This document shows, in pieces, positions 13,147 through 25,250 of a stretch of DNA of 64,000 bases (its first letter is position 1; every line of letters starts with the position of its first letter). Source of the DNA: Bimastos eiseni (lineage: Eukaryota; Annelida; Clitellata; Crassiclitellata; Lumbricidae); contig OY365810.1 in NCBI GenBank assembly GCA_959347315.1, positions 31,102,908 to 31,166,907 on the forward strand. The letters are read 5' to 3'. The translations under genes were made by a program, and so were the position numbers. The notes under the pieces were generated by a model. The model was not told where the DNA came from. It made no database searches and was given only the letters and a program-made list of their open reading frames with translations.

Positions 13147-13952
13147 TCTAGAAGAAGGAGCTGGAGAGAGTGGAACCCGCTACAAGGCCTATGTTCCAAT
13201 GCGTGTGTATCTGGGTGTGTTCCGATGTGTGTGCGTGTGTGTGTATACATAAACAATAAAGCAGTCAAGCAAACAGACTGTACAGACACCCAGATAGGAT
13301 TGTGTTACTCGACAAACATATAATATAATATCTAAAGAGCGACGTTGCTTTCCAATTGTAGCATGCTGCACATTTAAATCTATGGTGCACCAAAGTGCGG
13401 ATTTAAAGTTAGTCAAAAAGGAATATACTTACTTATTTACTTACATACTTAGATCCGAGAAACTCGTGAACTTTGCTAAAGGTCAATTAAATGACGTAGC
13501 TAATGATTGCGTCTACGTGTTGTCTCAGGCTCAGCTGCTTGAAAGAGACAGACCAATGACGTCATTACAAATATTAACGTTGCGCAGTCGATACCCACGG
13601 ACAGCCGCGCGGCATTGAATTCTGAAAATGTGCATATATTTATCGAAATTCTTCATATTTCTGATGTTTCGATCGAAGAGCATCAGGTAAACCCAAATTA
13701 TCACAAAATAACGATTTTTTTTATCGAAATTGACGATGTAACGATTTGTAGGCCAATCTGAAATTTTCGAAGTAACGCCTTTTTCGATCAAACTCATTAT
13801 AACCTCTGTAGCGCCACAAGTTAAATGTTCAATTATGCTAATGATTCAGATGGGCCTGTCAGCCAGGCTTACAGGCCTAGGTTAAGCCTACTGAAAGTGA
13901 AAGGTCTTGAAATACTTTGCAGTCCGTTTACACTCAACAACTTAGGCTATAT

Positions 13953-14406
13953 CAGCGGTTACCAGCCTTCTTTTTTGTACCCCTAGCAACACATTTTGCG
14001 CATCTCAATAGAAAAAATCTTTTCAGAAGCGTTCTTTGGTAATTTATTTAATTAGAGTAGGTTATAAGAATATTGGTTGTAAATTGTAATATTATTAATG
14101 AATTTTGCTAAATTATTTTATAAATCTATATAATATTTGACAAAGCTGTGACGTCGTTGTAGTGACAAAGAAATAATAGAAGATCATAGAATAAAGTACT
14201 AGCAAGTAAATTATTTAACAAAGTTTAGTATAATATTGCTATAGTATAGCTATAATATTCATAAATATGGCATATCATAACCTGCAATTATTATCTGTTT
14301 CTGCAAATAATATTTTAAGTATACATTTTTTTCTTGTCTAGGCCTACCCCTTGGAAACAGCTGGCTTACCCCTAGGGGTACGCGTTCCACCGGTTGAAAG
14401 CCGCTG
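13953..14406. mobile_element. hAT-like MITE
   Basis: Left end CAGCGGTTACCAGCCTTC; right end as reverse complement CAGCGGCTTTCAACCG. ACTTAGGC follows the right end and also lies five bases outside the left end, so an 8-bp duplication with a 5-bp filler is likely. It sits inside the first copy of the 13.4/23.7-kb repeat and is absent from the second copy. Confidence 0.6.
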
Positions 14407-14625
14407 ACTTAGGCCCATACTATATGTTAACGAATAACTGCATGTCTAGGCCTACTTTAATATTTTAATAATACTAGGCCTATACAACCAAATCCACAGG
14501 ATAGGTTAATCTATAGGCCTAACACTCTGACTTGTTCTAGACCGAATGTGATATACTAATATTTTTTTCCAGTTTCTATAGCACTCGGATGGGTAAACCC
14601 CGACAACGCTAGAAACAGTCCAAGC

Positions 14626-14737
14626 TTCCCCACTAGTTTGCACTCTGACAGTGCCCGTCCGTAGCCTGGATAAAGGAGGAGGAAGACGCTAATGATCTAT
14701 GCTATAACACAGTGTCGTTGAACTGAAACTACTATGT
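14626..14737 (+). repeat. Short dispersed repeat, copy 1 (partner at 41.2 kb)
   Basis: Shares CACTCTGACAGTG, AGCCTG, TAAAGGAGGA, GACGCTAATGA, CACAGTGTCGTT and GAAACTACTA with 41198-41311. Length and copy number suit a SINE-like element, but no tRNA head was found. Confidence 0.5.
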
Positions 14738-14929
14738 ATACTAGCAAACAGTCCATACATGCATGTATATATAAGTCTGAGGTTTTTGACGTGTAGGCCT
14801 AGAAGACTAGGAATACATTATTTTTCCTTGCAATGTTTTATCGACTTTAAGAAGCTCAGTTAAAGCCCTATGTTAAGTATATAACATCAACGTATTGATA
14901 AATTATTACACAGGTCAGAGAACTCCGGC

Positions 14930-15430
14930 AGTTTTGGCACCGTCCATCCTGGCCGCATGTCAGCTCTGACAGCTTTGGCACCGTCAATACCTGACAGGTT
15001 CATTTATTCTGACCGTCAGTATACTTTCCATATACTCTAGATCTATAGCTGTCCGGAGTTTTAATCTGTTTTTGGATCTTTCATATCTGGTGAGTTCGCC
15101 AGGACTGAAAGCTCCGTAAGACAAGGCACCGCCACCACTGACACCGCAAATCTGTTATCTGACATGTGGCTCTAGCTGTTGCTCTCGAATCGTATTCGAA
15201 GGCAACAGCTAATCCGTCCGCATGTCAGCTTTGGCACCGTCAATCCTGACAGCGTCATCTTTTCTGACCATCAGTATACTTTTCATAGGCTTTCTGCCAC
15301 GACTTTTAAACTGTTTTTGGATCTTTCAATTCTGGCGAGGATGCCAGGACTGAAAGCTCCGTAAGACATGCTACCGCCGCCACTGACACAGCTACTCTGT
15401 CACCTGACATGGCGGGCTAGCTGTTGCCCC
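14930..15430 (+). repeat. Tandem duplication of a unit of about 250 bp
   Basis: Two head-to-tail copies share GCATGTCAGCT, TTTGGCACCGTCAAT, CTGTTTTTGGATCTTTCA, CAGGACTGAAAGCTCCGTAA and CACTGACAC. A single copy of the same unit is at about 24420-24720. Confidence 0.75.
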
Positions 15431-15841
15431 GAATTCCTTCCTGCAGCAATTCCTCCTTGGAGATCCGTGAGGCAGTGAAGCATTGGCAGAATGACGCTCG
15501 CTACTCGATGGATCACAATTCCGGACAGTAGCGATTAAAGACGATCCAGTTGACTCGTGGGTGCACCTATAGGTGAGAATGAGTTTTATGAAGTTTTGGG
15601 ACGAATCCAATCGATTGGTTGCCGATGAATTTTCAGACTATATAGAAAATGCTAAAGAGAGTATTATAGATAAAGGCCACTCATGCCTTAGACCTCGCTG
15701 CCCTTAATTGTTTCCGTCCTAGATCGTCTGTCAAGATATCTGTCTTCTTTTCTCTATTTATCCTAATATCCTTGAATCTACACTGTTTTAACATAAGACT
15801 ATCACTTTCAACCTGCATGTCCACTGTATTCTGGCTTTCAG

Positions 15842-16281
15842 ATTTTCGGTCTGTTGGCGCTGTGCTGGATCCTCAATTGGATAAAGAATTTTGATGGTGA
15901 GTTACTTGATGTAACCATGGATTGATGTTGATATGTCTTGGGCAATAAAAGTGACACCGGTGCTAGAGAATCCACTGGGTTAGATTCTGTTAGGCCTAAC
16001 GACTAAATATTTTTATACTGTCTTTCTCGTATTTCGGTGTAATCTGTTCAGTTCCCAGTTTTACATTAGATCTCTTAATTTCTCATTTCTTTTATCTCTT
16101 TGACTGTCTTTTTTTTAGTTTTCTGTCATATTGCTCCCTTGCTTTGTGTCGTTTTAGGCGATTGCTGTGAATGTAGGCCTATGTATTACGATCTGTGCAT
16201 CTTTTAATTAATTACACCATTTCAGATACATCGAGGAAGAGAATGATCAACCGTATGCAAATCTGCTGCCAAGTCTGGTAG
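15842..16281 (+). CDS. Candidate 3'-terminal exon pair of an unidentified membrane protein
   Basis: First exon 15842-15896 follows a good pyrimidine tract and TTTCAG and ends at donor G|GTGAGT. Only one of its frames is open and it reads IFGLLALCWILNWIKNFD, a membrane-helix-like segment. Second exon starts at 16226 after CATTTCAG; in the phase left by the first it reads TSRKRMINRMQICCQVW and stops at 16279-16281. A strong donor (G|GTAAGT at 16283) follows directly, so the real 3' structure may differ. I could not find upstream exons or recognise the family. The pair lies in a segment present in only one of two copies of a dispersed repeat, so it may be a gene fragment. Confidence 0.3.
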
Positions 16282-16289
16282 GGTAAGTG

Positions 16290-16340
16290 CAGCGCACGAT
16301 ATGTCATTTCCAACGGCAGTTGTAATGATATCGTGCGCTG
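16290..16340 (+). other. Hairpin-forming inverted repeat
   Basis: CAGCGCACGATAT with CATTTCCAAC pairs with GTTGTAATG and ATATCGTGCGCTG across a tiny loop: about 22 paired bases with a small bulge and mismatches. Could be a structured RNA or a miniature element; nothing shows it is transcribed. Confidence 0.5.
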
Positions 16341-17349
16341 AAATGAAGAAAGAGATCAATGAAGTTCGAAGATAATTCGGCGATCAACACACAACTATCT
16401 TCTAAGTATAATTATGCTTGAGAAATGTTATGGCCAAATGCATCACATTTCTCTGTAGGGTCCTAAAATCAAAATACATGCATTTGGGTAGTCCATTCAC
16501 AGCAAGTCTCTCAAGCAGTTTTATTTTCCATTTTCACTTAATGACTTAATTAAAGATGGCCTAGTCGTCTTTAGTTAGGACCTAATCGCTTTCGCGATTT
16601 AATAACAAAGGGAAAGGTGTCCAAGCAGCTAGAGACTCTAAATCTTTGCTTCACATAACATTCCAATCTCTGGCTCATTTTAACTGTATACATCTATCGT
16701 TCTCAATATACTCTCTATTTCTATATCTCCCATCAGGGGCGCCAATCTCCTCTGACTGATGTAGGCAATTTCTCCCCTATCTGGGCCCCTCTGTCTCCAA
16801 TAAGCATATTATTGGATTTTGTCAGATTCTCACTTTCAGTTTCATGCTTGTTGAATCTTTGTCAACATAACCACTTTCGTTGTCCCACCAGTATTTCTTC
16901 TATCTGTCTGTCTTCCTAATTACCTACATGTTTGTCTGCCTTTGTCTCTATATACATGTAGGCCTATCTATCTGTTTGTGTGTATGTATTCATGTCTGTC
17001 TGTGCTTGTATCTCTATATATCCATGTATGTATGAATATCTGTCTATATGCCTATTTGTCTGCCTGCCTGATTTATATATGTCTGCATCTCTTCCTATCT
17101 ATCTGCATGTATGTCTGCCTGTATCTCTGTTGGTCTACATGTCTAAGTGTCTATCTATCCGTCTATCATCGACGTTTATAGTCTTCCTGAATCATTCTTT
17201 CTCTGTCGTTTTACTTTTCTATGTCCGTCTGTTTCTGGCTTATATATATATAATATATATTATAATGTATACATAATTATACATCTCTTGCTTGTTGTTA
17301 CTTTATCACTCTAGTTCACAACTATCCAACTCTTTCCCTGTGTTACTCT

Positions 17350-17850
17350 ATGTGGTCTATCGTTGCTGTCATGTTCTCTCCATCGCTTCCTGTTGACTCT
17401 CTAATTCAATTTTACTTACGCCCATGTCTCTTTGTATTCGCTCAGTCTTTGATCTATATACCTTCGGGCCTTCCATTTCTGCTCTTTCGACGTATTCTCA
17501 AGTCTCTGAGTTGCGACTATTCATGTTTCGTACCAACGGGAATGTTTATCTTGCGTTTCCATCGCCGAAAAAACCAGAAAGAAAATTCATTAACGATAGC
17601 AACTGGATCACACGTTATTACTAGAGTATTGGATAACACAAATTATTCAAACTGTTTATTTATAATAATTATTGGAATCCTGATGGTAAAAACCAAACTG
17701 ATGACGAAAAAACTAAGGCTTCTGCTAGGGAGCTGATGTGAACGGACTGCGGAGACCTTTGCCAACACCTCCTCGTGGTGGCCTCTGGGCGTGCAGTTAA
17801 ACCAGCCAACTGGTTGATTGCATGGCAAAGATTGGCAACAGTAGGCCTAC
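17350..17850 (+). repeat. Dispersed repeat pair, copy 1 (partner at 29.97-30.54 kb)
   Basis: Shares GATGTGAACGGA, CCTTTGCCAACACCT, GTTAAACCAGC and CATGGCAAAGATTGG in order with the partner, plus weaker upstream similarity (ATTCGCTCA, GAGTTGCG). Small open frames are not conserved between copies. Confidence 0.6.
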
Positions 17851-18029
17851 ATGTAACATCTTCACTTATAGGCCTACTCTTATTATCAATATAATGTTCC
17901 GTTGTATAGGCTATGACGTTGCGAGACTGCGAGCGTTCGTAAACTGTGATGGAAAGAAATTGACAATCAAAGATTTTCGTAGCAACTCGATCACGGCATG
18001 CACGATTCCAACTTTATGATTTAATTAAC

Positions 18030-18530
18030 TACAGTGTCAGTTTGGCACTAAACACACCCTTCTGGGTTCAATAATTCTTTAAATATTCACAATCTTAGAT
18101 ATTGACATTTTTAGCCTTCGGCGGCCATGTTGGACGCCATTTCGAAAGTGACCCATTTATCGTCATTCTAGTAGGAGAAATTGCTGCTTTGTTAATAAGT
18201 ATACCATGTAGCCTACAGTTTGACACCAAGGACCAATATAGATTCCTTAGTTTGACACCAAACACATCTTTGTAGATTGAATGGTTCTTTAGATGCTGAG
18301 ATTTTTAGCTTTCGGCTGCCAAGTTGTACGCCATTATTTTGAAGGGGACTCTTATGTCATGGTCTGAATAGGTTATTTCTTAGTAAGAACACAATAAAAC
18401 CTACGGTTTGACACCAAAAACAGCCTTCTATGTCGATTGGTTCGTTAGATATTAACAATTGAAGCTCTCGGTGGCCATGTTGGACCACCATCTTGAAAAT
18501 GACCTTTTCCGATTAAAAATGGTATCAGAT
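18030..18530 (+). repeat. Degenerate tandem repeat, three copies
   Basis: Each copy has TTTGACACCAAA-CACA, then a GGTTCTTTAGATATT block and a CGGCGGCCATGTTGGACGCC block ending TTGAAAATGACC. Spacing is irregular (about 150-210 bp). Confidence 0.7.
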
Positions 18531-18611
18531 TCCGTTGAGAAACCTTTTGTTCGCATTTTTTGAGGGTTATGTGCTCTTTTCCCCATAGAATGACCCGACT
18601 AAAGTTAAGTT

Positions 18612-19471
18612 CAGTGTTGGACACAAGACCGATAATTCAAGACCATGACTGAAACCAAGACCGAGAGGTCTAAGGCTGTAACCAAGACTGAGGACGGGTG
18701 GTCCGAGACCAAGACCGAGACCGATGGTCCGAGACCAAGACCAATACCAAGACCGATACTTTTTTGTAAGCAATTTATTAAGATGCTAAAACGGAATAAT
18801 ACGCTTAAAACAGCAATTTTATTGCTGAAGAATACTAATCTTAATAATGGTCCAGAAAACAGTTTTATCGGCCACTCTGAGAATATCGCACTATAAATTG
18901 CTTACAGTAGGGGCCTATACGATATATGTAAATACTTTAAAACATCTGAACAAGTAGATTAACATTCCGTTTGAATGGTGTACTTGTACCACGGACCTCT
19001 GAATTGTAGGTTAACAGTGTCTACACCGACTACACGTGGCGGAGCAGTGCGACCACATAGTTATTAGATTGTTCCAAGACTTTGAAATTTGTGAAACCAC
19101 ATTTTAAATGGCTGGCTCCGTTGCAAATGCACTTTTTTCTTTCCATAGTAAACATGTATATAAAGGTGGTAGGCACGCACTACGTCGACAACAACTGCGT
19201 GAGGCCTAAACATCCGGTGTCTCTAATGATCCAAAATAACCGAAAAATATCGAAAAATTGCTCTCATACGGCAAATGATCAAGAACGCTAATTTAAGACA
19301 GAGACCACTCAATAGACCGTTCCTTTAAGGCCAAGACCAAGACCGATGCATTCGAGACCAAGACCGAGACCAAGACCGGTGGTCCGAGACCAAGACCGAC
19401 GCATTCGAGACCAAAACCAAGACCTCAGACCGTCTCAAGACCAAGACCGCGGTCTCGAGACCACGTCCCTG
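18612..19471 (+). mobile_element. hAT-like non-autonomous element, copy 1
   Basis: Starts CAGTGTTGGACACAAG and ends CCACGTCCCTG, hAT-style CAGNG termini. Both subterminal zones are built of AAGACCGAGACC-like units. The interior shares GATGCTAAAACGGAATA and ATACTAATCTTAATAATGG with copy 2. Flanks GTTAAGTT and GTTATATC match at five of eight positions, a plausible decayed 8-bp target duplication. Small open frames here come from the GACC repeats. Confidence 0.65.
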
Positions 19472-20859
19472 GTTATATCACTTTGTGCATTGGATGAAGA
19501 AAACTACAAATTATCACTAAGCAGTGTGTGTGGGAGTTCCTCTTATCTAGGATTCAGGCAACTGACAAATTTTCATGAAAATGTGAGGACGGTGTACCCT
19601 TCAACTCGACAGAACTTTCGACGGCTGTATACGGTAACAGCGTCGTGTCGCTGGCAAACCTTTCCATGCCTAGTGTGGTTGTCATTAGCTCGGGCGATGC
19701 AAAGTCTGCCGTCGACGACTGCGGCTGACGTCTGTTTGACTCAACTTCTCATCGCAGCATAGTCTGCATAATTAGATCTCCGAACGCTTCCGACTTCTGA
19801 CGGGCTATAACGAGGCTTTATCTTTCCCCATCCACAGAGTCTGCGTCCTGGGACACTTGATCTAATCAAAGGCAAACGAAGAAAGTCAAGTCCATACCTT
19901 TCGTGAATTCCCACGTGACCCACAATCTTCGCCAACCTAACTCATCTTTTCTTATTCCGCTTGAAACAACTTGTACATCTTGAGTTATATTTAGAAATAA
20001 TGGGAGGGGGTAACGTGCCAGTTTGAATCTCGCTAACGATAGCGTTGGCGAAAATATTCATTGACGATAATAAAAGGATGTTATTAACGATAGTTATAAC
20101 AATAACGAAACAAATAGGCCCTAACGAAATTAAAACCAGTCAAGATTCATCGTTATTTTCGTTAAAAAGGAAAAGATAAAGTGAAATATCGACAAACAAG
20201 AGAACGTGATAATGCTTCCTAGTATTCAGGATTTTGAATTGACTCAATTGTAGTGGCGTATTTAATTTAGGGCGTCTCCGTAAGATCAATACAATGGCCT
20301 ACTAGGTCTAAGGCAGTTCTACTCAAAATGCGGAATCTTCACTTATGAACCCCCAAAAGTGTCATTCTCATTCGTTCTCTTTCCTTTGTTGCCTCCCTCG
20401 CCGTCAAATCCAATCACCATCCACCTATATCTGTCGGACTATCTGCCTGAATGACTCTTTGATCTCAATCCCGACGCACTGCCTATCGATTGTATTTTAG
20501 GTAAATGCCTGCGAATAAGTTTATTCTCCGACTTCGCTTTAGTTGGCGTTGTGAAAACTTAAGGTTTACGATTATGATCATGAACCACACTAGCCTATGT
20601 ATCTGATGTTCAATATTGCCCTAAACTGCTAGTGTTTTTCAGTCTATGGGTCCATATAGGCTATGTCTATTATTCGATGGCTCAGTAACATGTAGGCCTA
20701 GCTATAATTTATTTGAGTGCCGACTGCGTCCTTTTCGCCTACATGCGGATTGTGTTTCACCTGCTGATGGCGGCTTATGTTAAAGATTCAAATGTCGTGC
20801 TAGCATGGTACAATCGGTACATACACTACGACCATTCAAACGGGCAATGGTATTCAAGA

Positions 20860-21664
20860 CAGTGTTGGGCACGAGACCAAAACCTCGAGACCAAGACCGA
20901 GACCAAGACCGAGAGGTCCAAGACCAAGACCGGGTGGTCCGAGACCAAGACCAAGACCGATGCTCTTTTTTAATAAACGATTCGATTTATTAAGACGCTA
21001 AAACGGAATACCACGCTTAAAACATTAATTTTATTGTTGAAGAATACTAATCTTAATAATGGTCCAGAAACAGTTTTACCGGCTATCCTGAACTTTTGCG
21101 GGTTCGGCCCTTGACTTCGGACTGAAAATATCACACACAAAATTCCTTACAGTATACGATAGGTGAATACTACTTTAGGACAAGTAGATTAACGATCCGT
21201 TTGAATGATGTAGACCTACTTGTCCTCGGAATTGTAGGTTAATAGTGACTACACATGGCCGACCACATAATTATTAGATTGTTCCAAAACCTTGAAATTT
21301 GTGAAAGCAAATTTCGAAATGGCTTGTTCCGTTGCAGATGCATTTTTTGCCCACAGTGACATGTATATATAGATGGTCAAAACATAATAAATCTACAACA
21401 ATCGCGTAGGGCCTAAACACCGATGTCTCTAATCGAAAATAACCGACAAATATCAAAGAAATTGCTTTGATTCTGCAAATGACCAAGAAAGCTAACCTAA
21501 GACGGAGGCCAAGTCCAAGACTGTTTCTTTAAGACCAATCCTAAGACCGACGTATTCGAGACCAAGACCAAGACCGATGGTCCGAGACCAAGACCGATGC
21601 ATTCAAGACCAAAATCAAGACCGCAGTTTGCCGGTCTCGAGACCGTCTCGAGACCACATCCCTG
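20860..21664 (+). mobile_element. hAT-like non-autonomous element, copy 2
   Basis: Starts CAGTGTTGGGCACGAG, ends CCACATCCCTG, and aligns with copy 1 across its interior in the same orientation. Termini are again AAGACCGAGACC-type minisatellite. Flanks ATTCAAGA and GGTCAAGG share TCAAG. It encodes nothing recognisable. Confidence 0.65.
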
Positions 21665-22174
21665 GGTCAAGGATGTCCTCTGCATAAAGTCCCTTAAAAA
21701 TAAGCAGGATCGAGGTCATAATAATACGGTCGCTACAAAATATTAAAACGTGTACCTTGCTGTTACATTTGTTCGTGAACTGTGCAGCTATAAGTTCTTC
21801 GTGATTTCTCCATTTCGTTCTGTCTCCGATTGTGTCAACGGTGGATCTCATATTGTTTACATCTTGTGTCACTGTTTCTTTTTTCATAAATTATTTCCAT
21901 CGATGTCTTTGCCTGTCTTCCTTGGCTACATGTTCCATTCAAGTGGCCAATCATTTTTTAGGTTTTGCATGCATCCTGCGTTCAAGTCCAGCGTTCAAAT
22001 CCTTTACTGGCTAAATGCACTGTTTGGTTGCTGGAGAGGTCACCTTTTTTAAAGTCCACTATACCTGCTCTTAATTTTAATTATTTTTCTACCAGTTCGT
22101 TTTTATTTTAATGATGAGCAACGTTCCTTGTGATCACCTGTAGCGTTGCGACTATTTCTACGCTATTTGTAGGG

Positions 22175-22294
22175 CCCGTGGTTCCTACAATTTTGCAATT
22201 ACGCGATTTTTTCGCATGAATTGCGTTTTATGCGATTCTGCGATTATGCGATTTTTCGCATAATTCACAAACAAATTTTCACATAAACCACGGG
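22175..22294. mobile_element. Small inverted-repeat element with GCGATTTTTCGCAT core
   Basis: CCCGTGGTT at 22175-22183 is mirrored by AACCACGGG at 22286-22294. Between them are repeats of TGCGATTTTTTCGCAT and relatives, able to form nested hairpins. Confidence 0.4.
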
Positions 22295-23503
22295 GTCTAG
22301 CTATGTGTAGTCTCAACAAGTAGTTAAATGCCTATGTAAGTTATGATCATTAGTAGTTTTTATATTTTTTGCAACATAAGCTTCACATAATAATATCACA
22401 CAGCCGCGATACCGTGGAGAAAATAAAGAGCACTGTTGAGCTTTTTATAAGGGTATGATTGAAGTAAACAAGTAAGATTTAGACTAAGTCCTTATTGTCA
22501 GCAGATGAGGAAAGGTTACATCGTTGACCTGGCAAGAATGATGTCATTTGACCCCATCCTGTCTCGTCAGTAAGATATGATCAGGATGAAGCAGGTCTCA
22601 CCAGTTTAGTCAACATCCAACAAGTAAATTTGATAACCATTCATTGGCCAATATCATGAAAACCTGCATCTAGATTTTGGAAGTGCCTCTCTGAAATTCG
22701 TTCTTAACTTAAAATGTCAACACTGTCAAATTGCTTATCCAGTAACTGGCCTTGAAGAGTCATGGAGCGATGTTTTGCGCATTGTACACCGACGCTTAAA
22801 AGTCACTGTTAGTTGAGGGACTTCTGGAAAAGTGTAACTGAGGCAAGTGAAGGACAAAGCTGACCCTTACCTAACCCTAACCCTTTAATTAGACCTTGGG
22901 TGTCAGGCCCGTTATCTTCTTGCTTGACTTGTCTGAAGTGTGAGTGCACGGTGTGTAGTGTGAATTAACTGAGAGAGTAGCTCATGTCAATTGCACACGA
23001 TTATGATACATGACTTTTATTACCAGTTCACTTGCAGTTTGACAGCGTAAATGAAAGTGCACAGGCGTCAGCTGACTTGTCTTCAGGTTTTCTTCACTGA
23101 TACAATGATGTTCTGCGAAGCGTGGCAGATTCACAATGAGATACAGGCGGAAAGAGAAGACGCCATCAAGCGAGAAGTTCAGAAGAGTTCACCGTAATTT
23201 AATCAGAGGTTGCTCAGTAGACCCTCTGTGACTCGTTTAATATGCTCACATAAAAACATGCGTGTACTAATGATAACATATGTGAATACTTTTACTTCAC
23301 TCTAATTATGTTAGAACTTAGCAGTATCAGTTGCAGTGTCGGCGCCTAACCATCTCTGCGACACATTCTCTGCTCTTAGCCCTATAATCTTCCGGTTCCT
23401 TTTTTAGCCCAGCATAGGACTTTTGTTGTAGGCCTAAAAACAGTCTCGATTCACCTAAAGGCCATTGCTACTCCACTATGTTAGTGATGCGCCCTTAAAT
23501 GCA

Positions 23504-23530
23504 CACATGCACCGCGTCGCGGTGCATGTG
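23504..23530. other. Near-perfect palindrome (13-bp arms, one-base centre)
   Basis: CACATGCACCGCG, T, CGCGGTGCATGTG. Unusually CpG-rich for its AT-rich neighbourhood. Confidence 0.7.
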
Positions 23531-23721
23531 ATAGTGGTACGGCGCCATTAAATCAAATTATTATTATTTTCTTTGTTCCCTGAGGTACTTCGTTCCTCTA
23601 TCAGGTACTTAGAGACCAGTATTGATATGTATACGCTAGTTGTCTGAAGGGTCAGGCCTTGTCTTCAGTTGTCAGAAGGAATGAGCATTTTTAATTAAAA
23701 TGCCATAGCTCAAATTTATTG

Positions 23722-25250
23722 TAGGCCTACACCAAAGTGCGTAAGTGCAGTCGGTTAATAAAGAATATACTTAATTTACTTACTTACTCAGATAGACAGG
23801 CAGTTTTGGTTGCAGTTTAAAATAATGACGAACGTTGGAACTTTGTCAGAGGGCAATTAAATGACGTAACTATTGCTTGCGTCATCGTATTGTCTCAAGT
23901 GCATGCGCAGCACAGGCGTCCATGGAAGGACTCATATGAAGGGTTGCTAAAATAAATCTTCTGAACAACTGCAGTTATTCGTCGAATTAATTTTTATTTC
24001 TGACGCGCCAACTAATGTTTTGATCGAATCTTTTTCGAAGAGTATCAGGTAAACCTATATACATGTAATTATAAAACAACGATTTTTTAAATTCGAAATT
24101 TGCTATTTAGAAAGGGGTGAGTGATTTCATTAAAGGGTCCAATTTCCTATGCATTTTCAACTACTGGATCGATGCGTTGAACTGTGAGATCTAGTACTGC
24201 TTATTCTAGCAATGACCATTTACGTGCAAACAGTTGTAAAAAGACATACATTTTGAATATCAGAAACGTTGCTGGTATTAAAAAATATGCCTGCGATTTT
24301 TTCCTCAGAATTTTTTACAATCTTTAAATTGTTTATTCGACTTATAGCCATCCAATTAAGGAGCCATGTAAATGTATACAACATAAAAAAATTATCTTTA
24401 TTTTGATAAATTACACAGCCCATGAGAACCTCGGCAGTTTTGGCACCCTCCGCCCTGCCAGCCTAGCCTGTCAGCTCTGTCAGCTCCGGCACCGTCAATC
24501 CCTGACAGCGTCAGTATTGGCGGTCAGTTTAAATTTCATATGTGAAAGAACTCAGACTCGTTTTGGGAACTTTCAGTCCTGGCATCTTGTCAGCTCTGAC
24601 GCGTACCGTTAGACTCTTGTTTTGTCAGGTAAGTACTAGCTCGTAAGCTCTCTGTCACCGCCGCCACTGACACCGCTACTCTGACATCTGACATGGCAGG
24701 CTAGCTGTTGTCCTCGAGTAGTTTTCAGCAGCAGTATTTCTATCGACACCTATGATGCCGTCAACCACTGGTTGGTTGAATGATGCTGTTTACTAGAGGG
24801 TAAGTAATTCCGGAGAGCAGCGGCTACGACGATCCAGTTGATCGAACATCGTGGAAGCTGCTATATGCAAGTAAGTTAGAGTTTTTAAGGTTTGCGATGC
24901 ATTCGGGACACTGATTACCGGTAATAATATTATTCCTGGACCATTTAGTGATGTTCCAAATGCATTCCATTTTTCTGTAGACCTCATGATATATAAATTG
25001 ATACATTTATGTAAACGTAAAATTGATACATTTATGTAAACGTAGGTAAAGGCCATCATCTATCATCTAACTGCATGCCTGACAATATTGATGGACCAAA
25101 TGCATCACAATTTTCTGTAACGCCTTATAACGTAGAAAATAGTACATTTGAGTAGTCCATTCACTGCAAGTTTGTCAAGCTGTTTAACTTTCCATTTTGA
25201 CGTTGTGCCCAGTAAGCTAACCTGATCGTCTTCGATAAAACGTTTGCACG
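23722..25250 (+). repeat. Dispersed repeat, copy B
   Basis: Shorter copy of the 13.4-kb repeat, same orientation, with the same ordered blocks. A local duplication of CCAAATGCATxxCA occurs near 24955 and 25092, and AATTGATACATTTATGTAAACGTA is doubled near 25000-25045. No reading frame of note. Confidence 0.7.

Larger units (their letters stand above)
13378..16590 (+). repeat. Dispersed repeat, copy A (interrupted)
   Basis: Collinear with 23722-25250: CACCAAAGTGCG, GGTCAATTAAATGACGTA, AGCATCAGGTAAACC, CGGCAGTTTTGGCACC, GACGATCCAGTTGA, CCAAATGCATCACA and AGTCCATTCAC appear in the same order. Copy A additionally holds the 13.95-kb MITE, an internal tandem duplication (14930-15430) and a 15.6-16.4 kb segment that contains the candidate exons. 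Confidence 0.7.

Noticed and set aside
22868..22885. CCTAACCCTAACCC telomere-like motif
   Set aside because: Only about two units; chance or a tiny interstitial remnant.
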